From: Climacteris rufus
Lineage: Eukaryota > Chordata > Aves > Passeriformes > Climacteridae
Length of the DNA stretch: 64,000 nucleotides
Reading direction: 5' to 3'
NCBI GenBank assembly: GCA_013398175.1
Contig: VZRZ01005377.1
Span: 636,896-700,895 of the forward strand
The notes under the pieces: generated by a model
The model's database searches: none
The model's input: only the letters and a program-made list of their open reading frames with translations
Told to the model about the DNA's origin: nothing
Part shown: piece after piece, positions 47,057 through 59,100 of the stretch
Numbering within the stretch: the first letter of the stretch is position 1
How the letters are laid out: every line of letters begins with the position of its first letter
Program-made: the position numbers and the translations under genes

Positions 47057-48677
47057 AACAGAAGCCAATACAAATTTTCCTACCATACGTAAATGAGATT
47101 TATATTTCCCACACTTTGGAGAATTCTTGTAACTGACTTAGAGGAGAATAGAAAACAGCATTTAGCACTTTGCCTGAAGATTTGCAATCTCCCACAAGCA
47201 CTTAATGACACAGATGATGATGACGTATTTCAGATCATATACGTTGAAGAGTATTAAAATTTTTTTTGGCATACAGCTCCGCTTCTTCATTTTCCCCCTC
47301 GATTCTGCTCTATGACTGTGTAAAACTGAAACAGTCTTACGAACATGCTTAACACAACAGAATAGTATGAGCAACATTTCTTGCTGTTGTTAGACACGCT
47401 CCTCATCTTTTCATCTTTTCATAAAAATAAATGACCCGATTCAGAATCAGCACAGTTCTTAGATAAAATAACATTTTCCTGAGCCAGGAAAATCCAATAC
47501 CTGATAAATATTGACACTGAAAAGCCAGCCCAAATGTGGTATCAAGGAATAAAGTATCTCTGGGTGAGGTTTGGTGCACACACCTTGTAAAACAGACATT
47601 ATACACCCCAGGCACTGTCTGCTTTGAGGTTGAGGAGGAATTTCACCTCTTTTAAAAGGAGATCTCAATTAAGATCTTAATTGCAACCTATTTGGGAAAG
47701 ATAAAGGTTAGATCATGCCCACTTCAATTCTGCTCAAAATCTCCTGTCCCAAGCTACCACCTGAATAGAAAGAAAATGTTAGAATTCTGCACAAGCCATT
47801 AGAACAAGCAATAGCAGGAAAGCTGACAAGATTTTAGCACAGGTAGTGTTTTCCAGGGGGCATATTTTTCCTGCTCGAAATGTGTTTATCGTACTACATA
47901 GCCTATCCAGTCACCTGCCATTTCTCACCTCTGCACCTCTGGCATGAACACCTGAGTGTTAATACTTTGACTTTTAGAAAAGGGGAGTCTGGGGTTGTAT
48001 ATCATTCTGCCTGGCATTCAGACTGTGTGTAATGCATCCTTTAGAATGTTTTGCTTAAATGCATGCAAGCATCTGGAGACTTGAAACCTAGAGCCCTATT
48101 GTCCAAGCATATGTAGTGTGGAATCAAATACCTCTTTGTTTAGCTATTAGTTTCTATTAGTTTCTTCTCAGCTGCTGCAAGAACATCTGTTACAGGCTAC
48201 AAGCCACTCCAGCACACAGAAATAGCCTTCCAACTCCCTCTTTTCCCAACTCTCCTGTTCACTTGCTTCTGGAAAAAAATGAGGTATTAATTCTTTACCT
48301 TACAGGAGTGAAAAAAGCAATGCCATATGTGCTTTCAAAACACAGGAAAAGACAGTGCTGCAGAGTATACATTGTCCCAGAAATAAACAGAACTGTAAGA
48401 GGAAAGGATGTAACATGGCAACACAGTGGTAAAAGTAAGCACATGCCTTATTAGCTAGAATATTATTTGTGGTTAACTATACAGATGTCATTAAGGTCCT
48501 TTTCTGTTATGGAACAAAATTTAAGGTTCTGGTTGGGTGTGTTACGGAAAAGAGATTGGAAAGGTGGTCTTGCAATAATTTACTCAGCACTGCTGCCCCC
48601 AAAAGAGCAGAGGTCAGAGATCAGAAATCAGAGAGCCAAACAAAAGAACCAGACTATTTCATTTAAGACATTGACTT

Positions 48678-48845
48678 AAAAACAAAGAAACAAAACCACA
48701 ACCAAAACCAAAACTAAAACCAAACCAAACCAAACCAAACCAAATCAAACCAACCCAAACGAAAACAAAACAAAACACCAAACCAAAAACAAACAAACAA
48801 ACAAACAAAAAACAAAAACCAGGAAAAATCAACAACAAATAAAAA
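48678..48845 (+). repeat. Long A/C-only simple repeat
   Basis: About 145-170 bp made almost only of A and C: ACCAAAACC-type units, then five CAAAC units, then (AAAC)n. Only a few G or T residues interrupt it. The complementary strand is a GGTTT/GTTTT repeat. It looks like a mixture of expanding pentamer and tetramer units and is likely to be length-variable. No retroelement body is recognised on either side. Confidence 0.92.
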
Positions 48846-51800
48846 ATGTTTGAAGCAGAATTTTGAGTAACAGTGCCCAGTTATCCTAGGCAATTAATGC
48901 TAGAAAGTTTAATGTTACGGAAGAAGACAGGTTCTGTTACAAAATTTAACAATTAAAGTAATATGTTAACAAAAAGAATAGTTACGCTGCAGGTGTAAGC
49001 CTTGCTCAGGAAAATACAGTCTGTCTTACCAGACTGAGAACTGACACACCCGCTCTTTGGGGACCTGCCTACCAATGGGTGATGGAGAATCCAAATCACT
49101 CCATCAATGCAAAATTGATTTCAGTATGAACTCTCTTGCCTTTTGACCCTTCCTGCATGTACTTTGACAACTCTCAAGTGCTAGTTCTCTGTCTTGATTT
49201 TTGTACTACAGTAAATATACCTCAACTTTCAGACATGTTTTTACCAGCTGTACAGAAAGCTATTGTCCTAAGTAAGTACTGGAACACTGTCTCAGATAAT
49301 AAAATTCCTCATATACTTCCAGTGTGCAGAATTATTCTTTTGTCATTCATTGTTAGCAATGTATTATATTAAACTTCTGAAAAAGTACTAAACCCTACTT
49401 ATAATGTGTTTCATTAGGATAATATCTGATGCGTCCTTGTTTTTAGACGTATTCAGACATAGAAAGTTTCAAGAAAGTTTAAAGTGCATACATATCTTCA
49501 AATATTCTCTGTGACTGAACAAAATGCCTTCCATAAACTTCACTTCAAAGTAAAATTTATTTTGAGTATAAGTGATTTTCCCATTCTGTTTTTACATTAG
49601 TAAACACAAAATTCCCCAGAAAGTGAAGATGGTGATATCTGTGAAATCAGTGTTCAGCTTTTACATTTTTTATGTTCAGCTTTTTCAGTATTTACTTCTG
49701 TCAACTTGAAGAGTTAATGCAATTTCTTGAAAATAATTTAAGAAAAATGTGATAAAACATGGGAATGTCTGAAAGTAGAAATGTGAGATTTGTTCAAATA
49801 CAAATCAAAATGTATTAGAAAACAGCAACTGAAACATTTTTCCAATTGTCTGTAAAAGGAGAACTCTAAAGACCTACAGCAGGAATATAGATGCATGCTC
49901 TGGGGACCTTTCTGGCTTTCAGATTCCTGCTTTTTTGCTGCCAAAGACCAAAGCCAAACATATTGCTAAGGCTTTAAGACACATTTTCATCAGTAAAATA
50001 TCTTATAAAATAGATCCCAAAAACATTGAATGACTGCCAAAATGTCAATTTATTTTTTTATGTCCTCGTTGAACAATGAAATATTTATGTTAATAAAGGC
50101 TTGCTATAATAAATTAATATTATGGAAACCACCATTCACAGTTTTTAATTAGCAGTAGGCAGTGCAATTAAAAATTAGGACACCCTATGTTCTTCTTGCT
50201 TTAAGCTCTTTTTTTCAGAACCATTGTTATGTTCTGCACAACAATAATTTTGAAGAGATATATTGCATTAGGAATGTATGACACTCATTCTGATTTTGTT
50301 TCTTCTAAAATTATTTATGAGTAATCTGTGTTACCCTGGTGTATGGTCAGAGCCCAGTCTGGTGCTGTTAACACTGCATTTTCAACTCATCTCAATTTGG
50401 GAAAGATGCTGGTCCTATGTGGAATTTTCACTGCCAAATTTTAGAAGTGTCTTTTGCTGCCGCACTAACTTCGGCAGTTCCTTCACACCCAAAAGCACTG
50501 CAGATTCATAGAAATGGTTTAAAGTCTAAATGCTGGTGTTGTTCAACTTCCTTGCATGCAAAAACTGCAAGTTATCACTCTAACATTAACAACTGCTCCT
50601 TTCCAGCATCAGTAGGTTGAACAGTTTAAGTTTAACACATGGAGAAGCTTTCATTCTGTAGCCCAGAGACCTGAAAGGTGTTGTGTTACCACTCCTGAGC
50701 TGGAAATTGGAGTTGAGACAAGGGCTGGCACTGAAGCTTGCTTTGAGACCAAGCAGTGCTCCAGAATACTATTTCCTATTTTGGACTTAAATTTGATCCA
50801 CTTGCAGCTGATGTTGGATGTGACAGATAATATCCTGGATATCTAATTTATATTTGATTATTTAAGGTGAGATTTTCCAAATGGTCTCAGTGCTGGAATA
50901 ACCCCTCTCCCACTGAAGTCACTGCCAAAACTAGAAGAGGTTGAAAAAACTCCCATCTTTATTAGCCATGGAAATATCTAGTGAAGAAACAGGAAGCCAG
51001 ATATAATTTTTATGCTGGTTCCCCAGAAAATGTACTGACTTTTAAAATTTTCTTTATGAGCTTGGACTCCTCACCTGTTTCCCTGTTGAAATCAGTGAAC
51101 AATAGGAGGTGCAATATATACATTTTCAACTAAAAACTCCTGGGATGGTGGTTCTTCCCCACTTCCTCCTCTAGATACAGAGCATCTGGAACGGTGTCAG
51201 GCATCCCATAAATAAGGAAGACTGCTACTACAAAAAGAAATAGAGTCTGATGAAAGTTGACAGGCAAGTAGAAGGGTTTGTGACAGAAAAAAAAGAAGCA
51301 GGGAAAAAGTGGAGAATCTTGCAGTGTTTCCCTAAGCACACGTCTGTACTGATATATATTTTTCCTGAAAAGGAAAGTTATTTTAATTAAGTCTAGCCTT
51401 CCTTTCACACATTTTTTCTCATGTTATGTCAGAAGCAATATTTTTTGGATCTTTAAATGCTGTGATTTCAGTTAAGCTATTAAAAAAATAGGGGCCTCCT
51501 TGGAAAGGGACGAAGAGAAATGTGTGCTATAAAGACAAGAGCCAGATGTCACTTGTTCAAGCCTATGGGTTGAGAAGAGTGAAAGGCAGATCTGAAAGCT
51601 TATAGAAGTATCAGGGTATTCACTCCTCCAGCATGACACACTCTGTCTTGTAAATAATTGCTAAGTGTCCTCACACTCACACAGCTCACGGATTCCACAG
51701 GAGTGAGAGCATAAGACAGCCTTGCAGACACACTTTTGAGGTAACTCTAATTTGAACTAGGAAACTATCCAGTTTTGATGTCAGGAATTTTTAGTAATAC

Positions 51801-53003
51801 CCACAGCACTTGAATAAGTGTTTCCCATGGTGAGTTGGCCTCACCAAGAAAAATAAGTGCCCTATATTGAGTCAAATAAGGCCAGCGTAGAGCACTGGTA
51901 TCAGAATTTATTCTTACTTCTTTGCCAAACTTAAAACTTTAATACAAACAGGTCTGTGGGGCACAGGATCTCTCCTGTCACCTTCCAGTCATGAGGCATA
52001 ACTGAAATCAGCATTGGGCATTGGACCCGTCTCCTTAGGAACCTGAGTTAAAGGGGTTATTTCTTACATCAGAGCACAGGCAACAACAGAACATCATGGA
52101 TGAGGTACTCTGCCCCTTCCTTGCCCCACTGCTCCACAGCAGAGAGCTGTGCCACTGTGTGTGTGTCACCAGAGAGGATTTACTTATTGATGTGCTTATT
52201 GGTGCTTTCTCCTGCCCTTCCCTGGCTCCACACATGGCTCAGGAAGCAGCGGTGATGCCTCTGCCAGTTCTCTGGAAACACAGAGCTTTCCTGGCAGGGA
52301 CATGCCCTACAAGCCATTTCCAGGCAGATCACATTCACATTGTGCTGGTGAGTGATGCAAAGTGAACCTGGCCAGCTGGAGGATCTTTTCCAATGCATTT
52401 TAGGTGGAGTACATCAAGAGTCACACTATTACAGTTAAAACACACCATCACCTTGTGGGTACAGCTACAGTGATTTTTCACCAAGAGAGTCTGGTCAACT
52501 GAGTTAATGTATTTAACTGGCATGGCTGTGGGAATGACAATTTTATATGTGGATTCACATGCTCATCCATTTGCAAGATTCAGGCCTGCTTGTGAACTAA
52601 GTGCTGCTCCCTGCAACACTGTATTCATCAGATACTCAAATGTGATAATGATGGGAACAGATGTGGAAATATATAGATAGAACTGGAACCTGGTCAGAGG
52701 ACTGCCTCTCCTAGTGCCATGCTGGAAAGGAGGAAAAAAAAATAATCAAAAGGAACAGAAAATATCCTTCTAGCTTAAAAGAAACCACAACTTGTTCTAA
52801 ATTTATTGTTCATACTCTCATTCCCTATGCAGGCTTTAAAAATGAACAAATGCTTTAGGAACACAAAGCTCTCACTGTCTGCTGAAATGGCAAAGTTAGC
52901 TGCAGCCAAAGCAAAATTTCAAGATTTCCACTTTGAAGTGGAACTTGGAGCTAATGGGCTGGGCATGCCCTGATACATAGCACACAGCAACATACCTTGG
53001 TTG

Positions 53004-53350
53004 AATCATAGAAGCTAGAGATGGAAAAGACCTATTAGGTCATCTTTTCCATCTCTCTGCCGATGTAGGATTACTCTCTGCCAATTCAGGATTATTCTCG
53101 AATGTTTTCTAGTCTAGTTTTAAATGACTCAGGCTGTGGGGCTTCCACCACTTCCCCTGGGAGGTTATTCCACTGGCTAATAGACTTTGCTGTTCGGAAA
53201 ATTTTCCTGATATGCAGCCTGAATTTTACTTTGTTCCATTGCATTCTAGCTCTCCTTGTTATAAGTGTATTACACAACTCTAGGTAATTTGTCTCCCTGT
53301 GTTGGTGTTTATGACCTTCAAATACTCTGAGATGGCTTCAAAATCCACCT
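53004..53350 (-). mobile_element. CR1 LINE fragment, minus orientation, with hairpin tip
   Basis: AATCATAGAAGCTAGAG starts the reversed 3' end. GGGCTTCCACCACTTCCCCT and GGAGGTTATTCCACTGGC follow in the CR1 order. In the minus-strand frame (53092-53277) the peptide WNNLPGEVVEAPQPESF is the CR1 C-terminal motif. The family differs from the copies at 38 kb and seems older. At the tip, 53017-53056 forms a near-perfect hairpin: 17-bp stem, one 3-nt bulge, 3-nt loop. The 5' limit is approximate. Confidence 0.88.
53017..53056. repeat. 17-bp inverted repeat (hairpin) in the CR1 3' region
   Basis: AGAGATGGAAAAGACCT is mirrored by AGGTC-ATC-TTTTCCATCTCT, with the ATC bulged and ATT as the loop. CR1 3' ends carry a weaker version of this stem (GGGACCT...AGGTCATCTAGTCC), thought to be recognised by the reverse transcriptase. 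Confidence 0.9.
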
Positions 53351-55519
53351 TAGGATGGATCCTAAGTAGCACTATACACCACTGCTGTCATACATAATAA
53401 ACGTGTAGCATCAATTAGATGATGATCCTTAAAACATATTCATATTTTTGCCATCATGCTGTGAGATCCTCCAGTGTGGAACACATATTACACCACTTAG
53501 TAAAACCAAACTTGCCTCCTGCTGTCTGACAGCAATTGTACCCAAAATGATTGAAAGCACCTACAGCTTGAAAAGTGCCTGAAGCTACTTGATCGCACAG
53601 TGCTGACTTCCACCTGTGGGATCACAATGTGTGTTGGGTTAAATTAGCACAAGTACATCCAGTATTGCCTTTTCCACACATTTTCCACATGGATGTTTCA
53701 GTGTGAGAAGATGACGGGGAGGCAGGGGAGCTCTCCGGGGATGGGAAAAGAGAGGACAAGGGCAAATCACTCTGCGTGAGTGGCTCCTGAAAGGGTGGAG
53801 ACACACTCTGATTTAGATGAGTTTGGATTAAAAAAGCAACAGGTACAATTAAAGCTGTTAGAACACAGTGTTGGACAGTTGCGTCTTGGGGCCAAGGCAC
53901 AATGACTGGAGGGGCTTCTATGGCTCAAGGTCTTGTAGCCAGGGCTGTCCCACCACTCCCAGTGGAGACCAGGCCAGAACAGGACTGGAATGGTAAGTGT
54001 CATTTACCAGTAACTGTTAGGAAATGCATCAAGACATGATTCTTTCATTATATATCTGAGCATATTTTAAAGACCTCCCTGTCTGTGCAGATACCCACAG
54101 AGGGATGTGAATGACCTGCTGATTCCTAAAAACAAGGGATACTTGTACCTGTCGTGGAGTGTACTTTAGTCCGAGAGACTCCCTGCACATCTCTGGCCTG
54201 AGGGTGGCTGTTACTTACAGATGACATCTTCCACTGATTTTTTCTGTTTTGATGTGACCATATAGGGAGTTGTGAGAAAATTTTAATCTTTACTGAAGGA
54301 AATAAAGAGAGTTCTTATCCTGAGAAAAATTTTCAAAATTCTTTTTAGAGAAAATTTTGCCTTTTCATCTGTATTGTTGTGGGGATCATTAGCATTCACA
54401 GGACCAAAATGCTGAGACCTCAGACACCATCCATTTATACTTTACACAGCCACCCATTTTAAATCTAATGCTTGTTTCAGAGTCAAATATTTTGAGCAGA
54501 AGAACTTATTAAGTCATAAATTGACTATAACATTTTGATACATGTAAAAATCAATAGGATTAGGAGATATATTTTAGAGGGAACCTTCATAATATTCACT
54601 ATGCTACCACATTCAGCTTTGCTGCACTCACGCTCATGAACATGAAGAGTTTGGAAAATTAAAAACTTTTTAGAATAAATTTTTTACTAGTAACAGGAAT
54701 ATCAAAATAAAGACATTCCTTAGACTTCAAGCAGAAAAATGCCAATAAGATATTGCTGCAGGAACAGTGAAAAAAACCCCACAAAACAAATCAGAACATT
54801 TGAGAGGTGTCATAGTTCAGCCTACAAATTTGCACACAGGGAACATCTGCTTTTGCTCTGTGATTGCTCCTCGTTGCTCCACAGAGGTCAATAATTCACT
54901 AGCACCATCTCCTTGCATTTAGTTGTATGTGTGATCAGGGTCCATAAAACATATCTACAGACCCTTAAAATGCTTCCAGCACTTTTGGACCATCTATCCC
55001 AAGACCCTTTGTCTCATCAGGAGCATTTGATGTATGGCATAGTCACTTTGAAACCATATTGCCTTTCCCATAGGTTTATATGGAAACTTGTTAAGGACCA
55101 GGCAAGCAACAAAAAGTAGTTCCCTGTAAAACCATAGTGGTCTTGAGTAAAATAATCTTCTGCTGGTGTTTGCATCCTGCTCCAGCTGTTTCCCTTTCTC
55201 CTGCCCTGAAATCCTAGTAGAGGGCAATTGCTGCATTGAATTGAAGGGCAAGTAAGAAGAGCCAGATCCATGTCACACCCCCCACCCCTCCCTTCCTTCT
55301 TCCCAGTCTTAACTGTATTCCCAATTCTCTACCTCCTTTCCCCCCGAAGCTCAGGGAGAGAGGAAATGGGGATTATGGTCACTTAATCTCCTGTTGTTTG
55401 TGCAACTTCCTCCTCAGGGAGAGGAGTCTTTCTCCTAATCTTGTGTGCAGTCCCTCCCTTTGGAGACAGTCCTTCACAAACTTCTTCAACCTGAGTCCTT
55501 CCCATGGGTTGTAGTTCTA

Positions 55520-55745
55520 CACAAGCTGCTCCAATGCAGGTCCCTTCATAGGATCAAAAGTTCTACCAGTAAAACTGCTCCAGCATGGGCTCCTCTCTCC
55601 ATGGGTCCTGTCAGAGCCTGCTCCAGCACAAGCTTCCCACAAGTTAACAGCCCTCTTTTGGGCATCCACCTGCTCCGGCATGGGGCCCTGCAGGGGCTGC
55701 ACATGAATATTTGCTCCATCATGGACATCCACAGGCTGCAAAGGC
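55520..55745 (-). repeat. Degenerate tandem sub-repeats inside the LTR
   Basis: A core of CTGCTCCAGCATGGG type (plus strand) recurs near 55530, 55578, 55618, 55668 and 55708, with a period of roughly 40-50 bp. The family is known for such tandem blocks. On the minus strand they keep an open frame for about 100 codons, which explains the long chance ORFs here. Confidence 0.7.
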
Positions 55746-55924
55746 ACAGTTGCCTCACCAGGGTCTTCATCACAGACTGCTGGGGAATCTCAGCTCCAGC
55801 AACTGTACCACCTCCTGCCCCTCCTTCTGCACTGACCTTGCTGTCTGCAGAGCTGTTCCTCTCACATATTCTCACTCCTCTCTCCCACTGTAGTTGTCAT
55901 TGCACAGTTCCCTCCTCTAACCCC

Positions 55925-55931
55925 TTAAATA
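55925..55931 (-). promoter_or_regulatory. TATA-like box of the minus-strand LTR
   Basis: TATTTAA on the minus strand, about 180 bp inside the LTR start and just before the purine-rich leader. Conserved position from family memory; activity unknown. Confidence 0.4.
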
Positions 55932-56110
55932 CATTATCCCAGGCGTGCTGCCACCATCACTCATTGGCTCACCCTTGTCCAGCAGCAGGTCTGTCCTGGA
56001 GCTGGCTGGCATTTAGTCTGTTGAACAGGGACAAGCTACTGGCAACTTCTCAGAGAAGCCACCCCTGTAGTCCCGCTGCTACAAGAACCTTGCCACACAA
56101 ACCAAAAATA

Positions 56111-59100
56111 ATGATATAACCTGAACAGAGAATATCTTTGGGAAACATTACCAATTTAACACTGATGCACGGATGTAGTCAGCAGTTGCCTTCATTCTGC
56201 ATACAATTTTAGTCATATACTTAAAAGAATATACAAAAGAATGAATTAATTGGCTGGACATCCATGCTTCATGGGAGTGCATCTGTTTTGTGAGAGTCAA
56301 ATTAAAAATGAGAAGCATTCTTTTCTGGACTTTTATTAGTATATTAATACATTTAATTATTATATTCCTTAAGCCAAACAATATGTACAGCATTGTTTTG
56401 AAATACAGAACAAAGGAAATAGCACAAATTATTTCAAGATAGTACATGGGTGTGATATGGATAACAGCTAAGTTAAAACTTCTTTGTGGACGTAAACCCT
56501 TCTGGTTCTTTCTGTGTCTCTTTGACAAAACTTTAAAGCACATTGACGTTTTATAAAGAGACTATGCAGCTATGGAGACTTTGGAGGACCCCATTTTTTA
56601 TTGAGACTAACTGCTTAAATATACCAGCACATATTCTTAATGATTAATGAACATATGGCAGTGCAGCCAAACCACACAAAGCTGTGGAGTTATAAGGGGA
56701 ACCATCTGGCCCTTCCTTTCCCTGTGCCATCTCCTCTGTGCAGGGCTGACACAGGTCCTGTAGGGCTACATCACCTCCTCCATGAGGGGGGTGAGTGAAA
56801 GGGGCAGGGAGATAGAATAACAGGTTGTGCTCTGACAGCAGCAGTCACTTGCGGCAAGCATATGCCAAGAGGGGGCTATTCTTGGCCCAGAAAACCTCTT
56901 TCCTAGAGCAGCAGGTGGACCACAGCTGCCTCTGTGATGCTTCTTTCTTTGAGGATGCTCTAGAGGCAGTAGAGAAATTCACTTTTCATAGCAGTGCAAA
57001 AGCCACAACTGAGCTGAACACTTCAGGTATAGGAAGAGTGCAGCACAAGTCATAGATGAGAAAGTGGCCCAAACAGCACAGAGCCAGATACTAATACCCT
57101 TACTCATAATCAGTAGCATTCTGCTTTGTAAACTGTCCCTCGTGGCACTTCTAATTTGGTTCTCTGAGGAAGGTTTTATTAAGCCAGAGTATCAGAGGAT
57201 GATCTTAGTGTTGAAGACTTAAATTAGGCAATCACTGAAAATCCAAGGACCATTAAGGAGGAGAGGGCCAGATCTTGTGTTTCTGTTTTATTCCCTGAAA
57301 TGTGGTTTAAGGCCTTTAGGGACAGTTCACGCATTTTTACTGATTGGTGTGCGAATCCAGCTGAACCGAGTCCCTCCCACTCGTGCAGCAGAGCTGAAAA
57401 AGCAGAAGAGGCAGAGCTGAGAAGACTTTGCAAATGCCTGTTTATTGAAAAGAACAGATATTAATAGGCACAATTAAAAGGAAAGTATCTAATGTCAAAC
57501 CAATTAATCTCATGTGCACCCCTAATGACGGTGATAAAGACATTACTACTCAGTGCAAAACCAAATGGACCTAGATTAAGTGCTGGGCACTCACATTTCA
57601 GATGATGCTAGTAATCTGAATTTCTCATTATAGAATTTATGCCAGACTAAGAGTCTTGCCAAGGATGATTTAACTATTCATAGTGTCAAACTGACTTTGA
57701 ACCTCATAGAAAGAGCATTAGTTGCCATTTCATTGTATTTCATGACAAATTAAAAACTGGGCAGTGTTTCAAACTGAAAACTCAAATCATAATGAAAATC
57801 TTCCCTATGGGCAGCTGTATTTAGAAGTACTATATCCCAGGTAATATAAACTAAGTGGGCAGTTTCTTCTTCCCTTGAAACCAGAGGTATTTCTCTGATA
57901 ATAAGGTAGGACTTGCTCAGACAAAGGATGCCATTATCTTCCTGGTGCTTTCTGCAGTTCTGCTTTCCCAGCATCCAATTACAAAGTAAACATTTGCTTT
58001 TCTTATCAGTTCCGTGCTGGAGCAAACAAGGTCTTAAGAAGATTTTCAAAGTGACAGAAGGGTACAAGGAGAAAAGAGCAGTGACAGCATAGTTGAAAGA
58101 GAAGGATAGGAAGATATAACTGTTTAATTTTCTTTAATTTCATTATACTGCATACAAGAATAAAACAAAACAACATTTATCTCATTCAAAAGGATAATCA
58201 AACACAATAGACATGGATAAGTATGTGCCTTAGACCCACAGGTGTTTATAAATCTTTAAACTTCAAAAAACCTGTCTTTACTACAATACTCGTGTATGTC
58301 AAATCTACATCTTTTAAAATTGGCCTGAAAAAATTTGTAACAAATATTCTGGAGATGGTAATAGGGAAGACTGATATAATCTCACCAAGTGTTAAATAAA
58401 CACAGTGAATATTACTTCTTGCTTGTAGTTTCCCTCCTACAGGCTGTTAGGCTATGTGCTGTGATTCTTCTGAAAATCTTTGCAAAATCCTATGGAAATG
58501 ATTTGATATTTATAGCTTATGATTAATGCTTTATTTGCTGGTAAAGTTTGTTTTGTACCAAGTCACCATCAGTGGATTTAGCTCAGTTTGCTTATACAGA
58601 GTTTAAATAACAAGGTACACCAACAACTATATCTAAAATTAACATCAAGTTCAATATGAATGTACGATCTTACAATTAATGAAGGACATTGCATGCTCCT
58701 ATTGAAGAACATGTTAATGCAATATGACATTTTGCTACATAAATGCAGTTTATGCTGATGATTCTGTACAGATACAATTCTACACAAAATGGTGATTTCA
58801 ACAGAGGAGAATAAGGTTAGAAAATCTGAGGAATAAAATTTGTGATACTTGAAAAGCGAAAGAGGTTTTACTCACTTTTTTTGTGCAGGTAACTCTACTG
58901 CAAACAGTGAAAGTATTTCAGAATGGTAAGAAACCCGTAGATGTTATTAAGACAAAACTCTCTCCAGTCACCAATATATCTGTTCAGGAATAATCTGTTT
59001 ACAAGAATAATAGCATTGTATCAAGAACAGTGACAATAACAGAGATAATAATCTCTAGAATGCTCAGAATATGAAAGTGCTTTGTAAATAAATCATGACT

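Larger units (their letters stand above)
39241..55274. other. Intergenic, no gene recognised
   Basis: No coding exon was recognised. Contents: a TA/CA repeat (40270-40311), a (GATA)4 run (42343-42358), a CR1 fragment at 46924, a long A/C-only repeat (48678-48845), AT-rich TAATTA-bearing single-copy DNA near 50090-50190, and a CR1 fragment with a hairpin tip at 53004. Frames of 105-177 codons at 40256-40789, 43822-44340 and 46332-46649 lack known domains. The first of these runs through the TA repeat. Confidence 0.6.
55275..56110 (-). mobile_element. Truncated bird ERV LTR, minus orientation
   Basis: Read on the minus strand from about 56110: GGTTTGTGTGGCAAGGTTCT, GGGGTGGCTTCTCTGAGAAG, AGCCAATGAGTGATGG, GGGATAATGTATTTAAGGGG, GAGTGAGAATATGTGAGAGG, then repeated GGAGCAG blocks. 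This is, from memory, the start and middle of a long bird LTR family. The 3' part of the LTR, beyond about 55275, is missing. TATTTAA at 55925-55931 (minus) is the likely TATA box, and the spacing to the GAGAGGAGTGAG block fits LTR transcription. No retroviral genes flank it. The plus-strand frame of 224 codons at 55445-56119 is the antisense of this LTR and not a gene. Confidence 0.85.
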
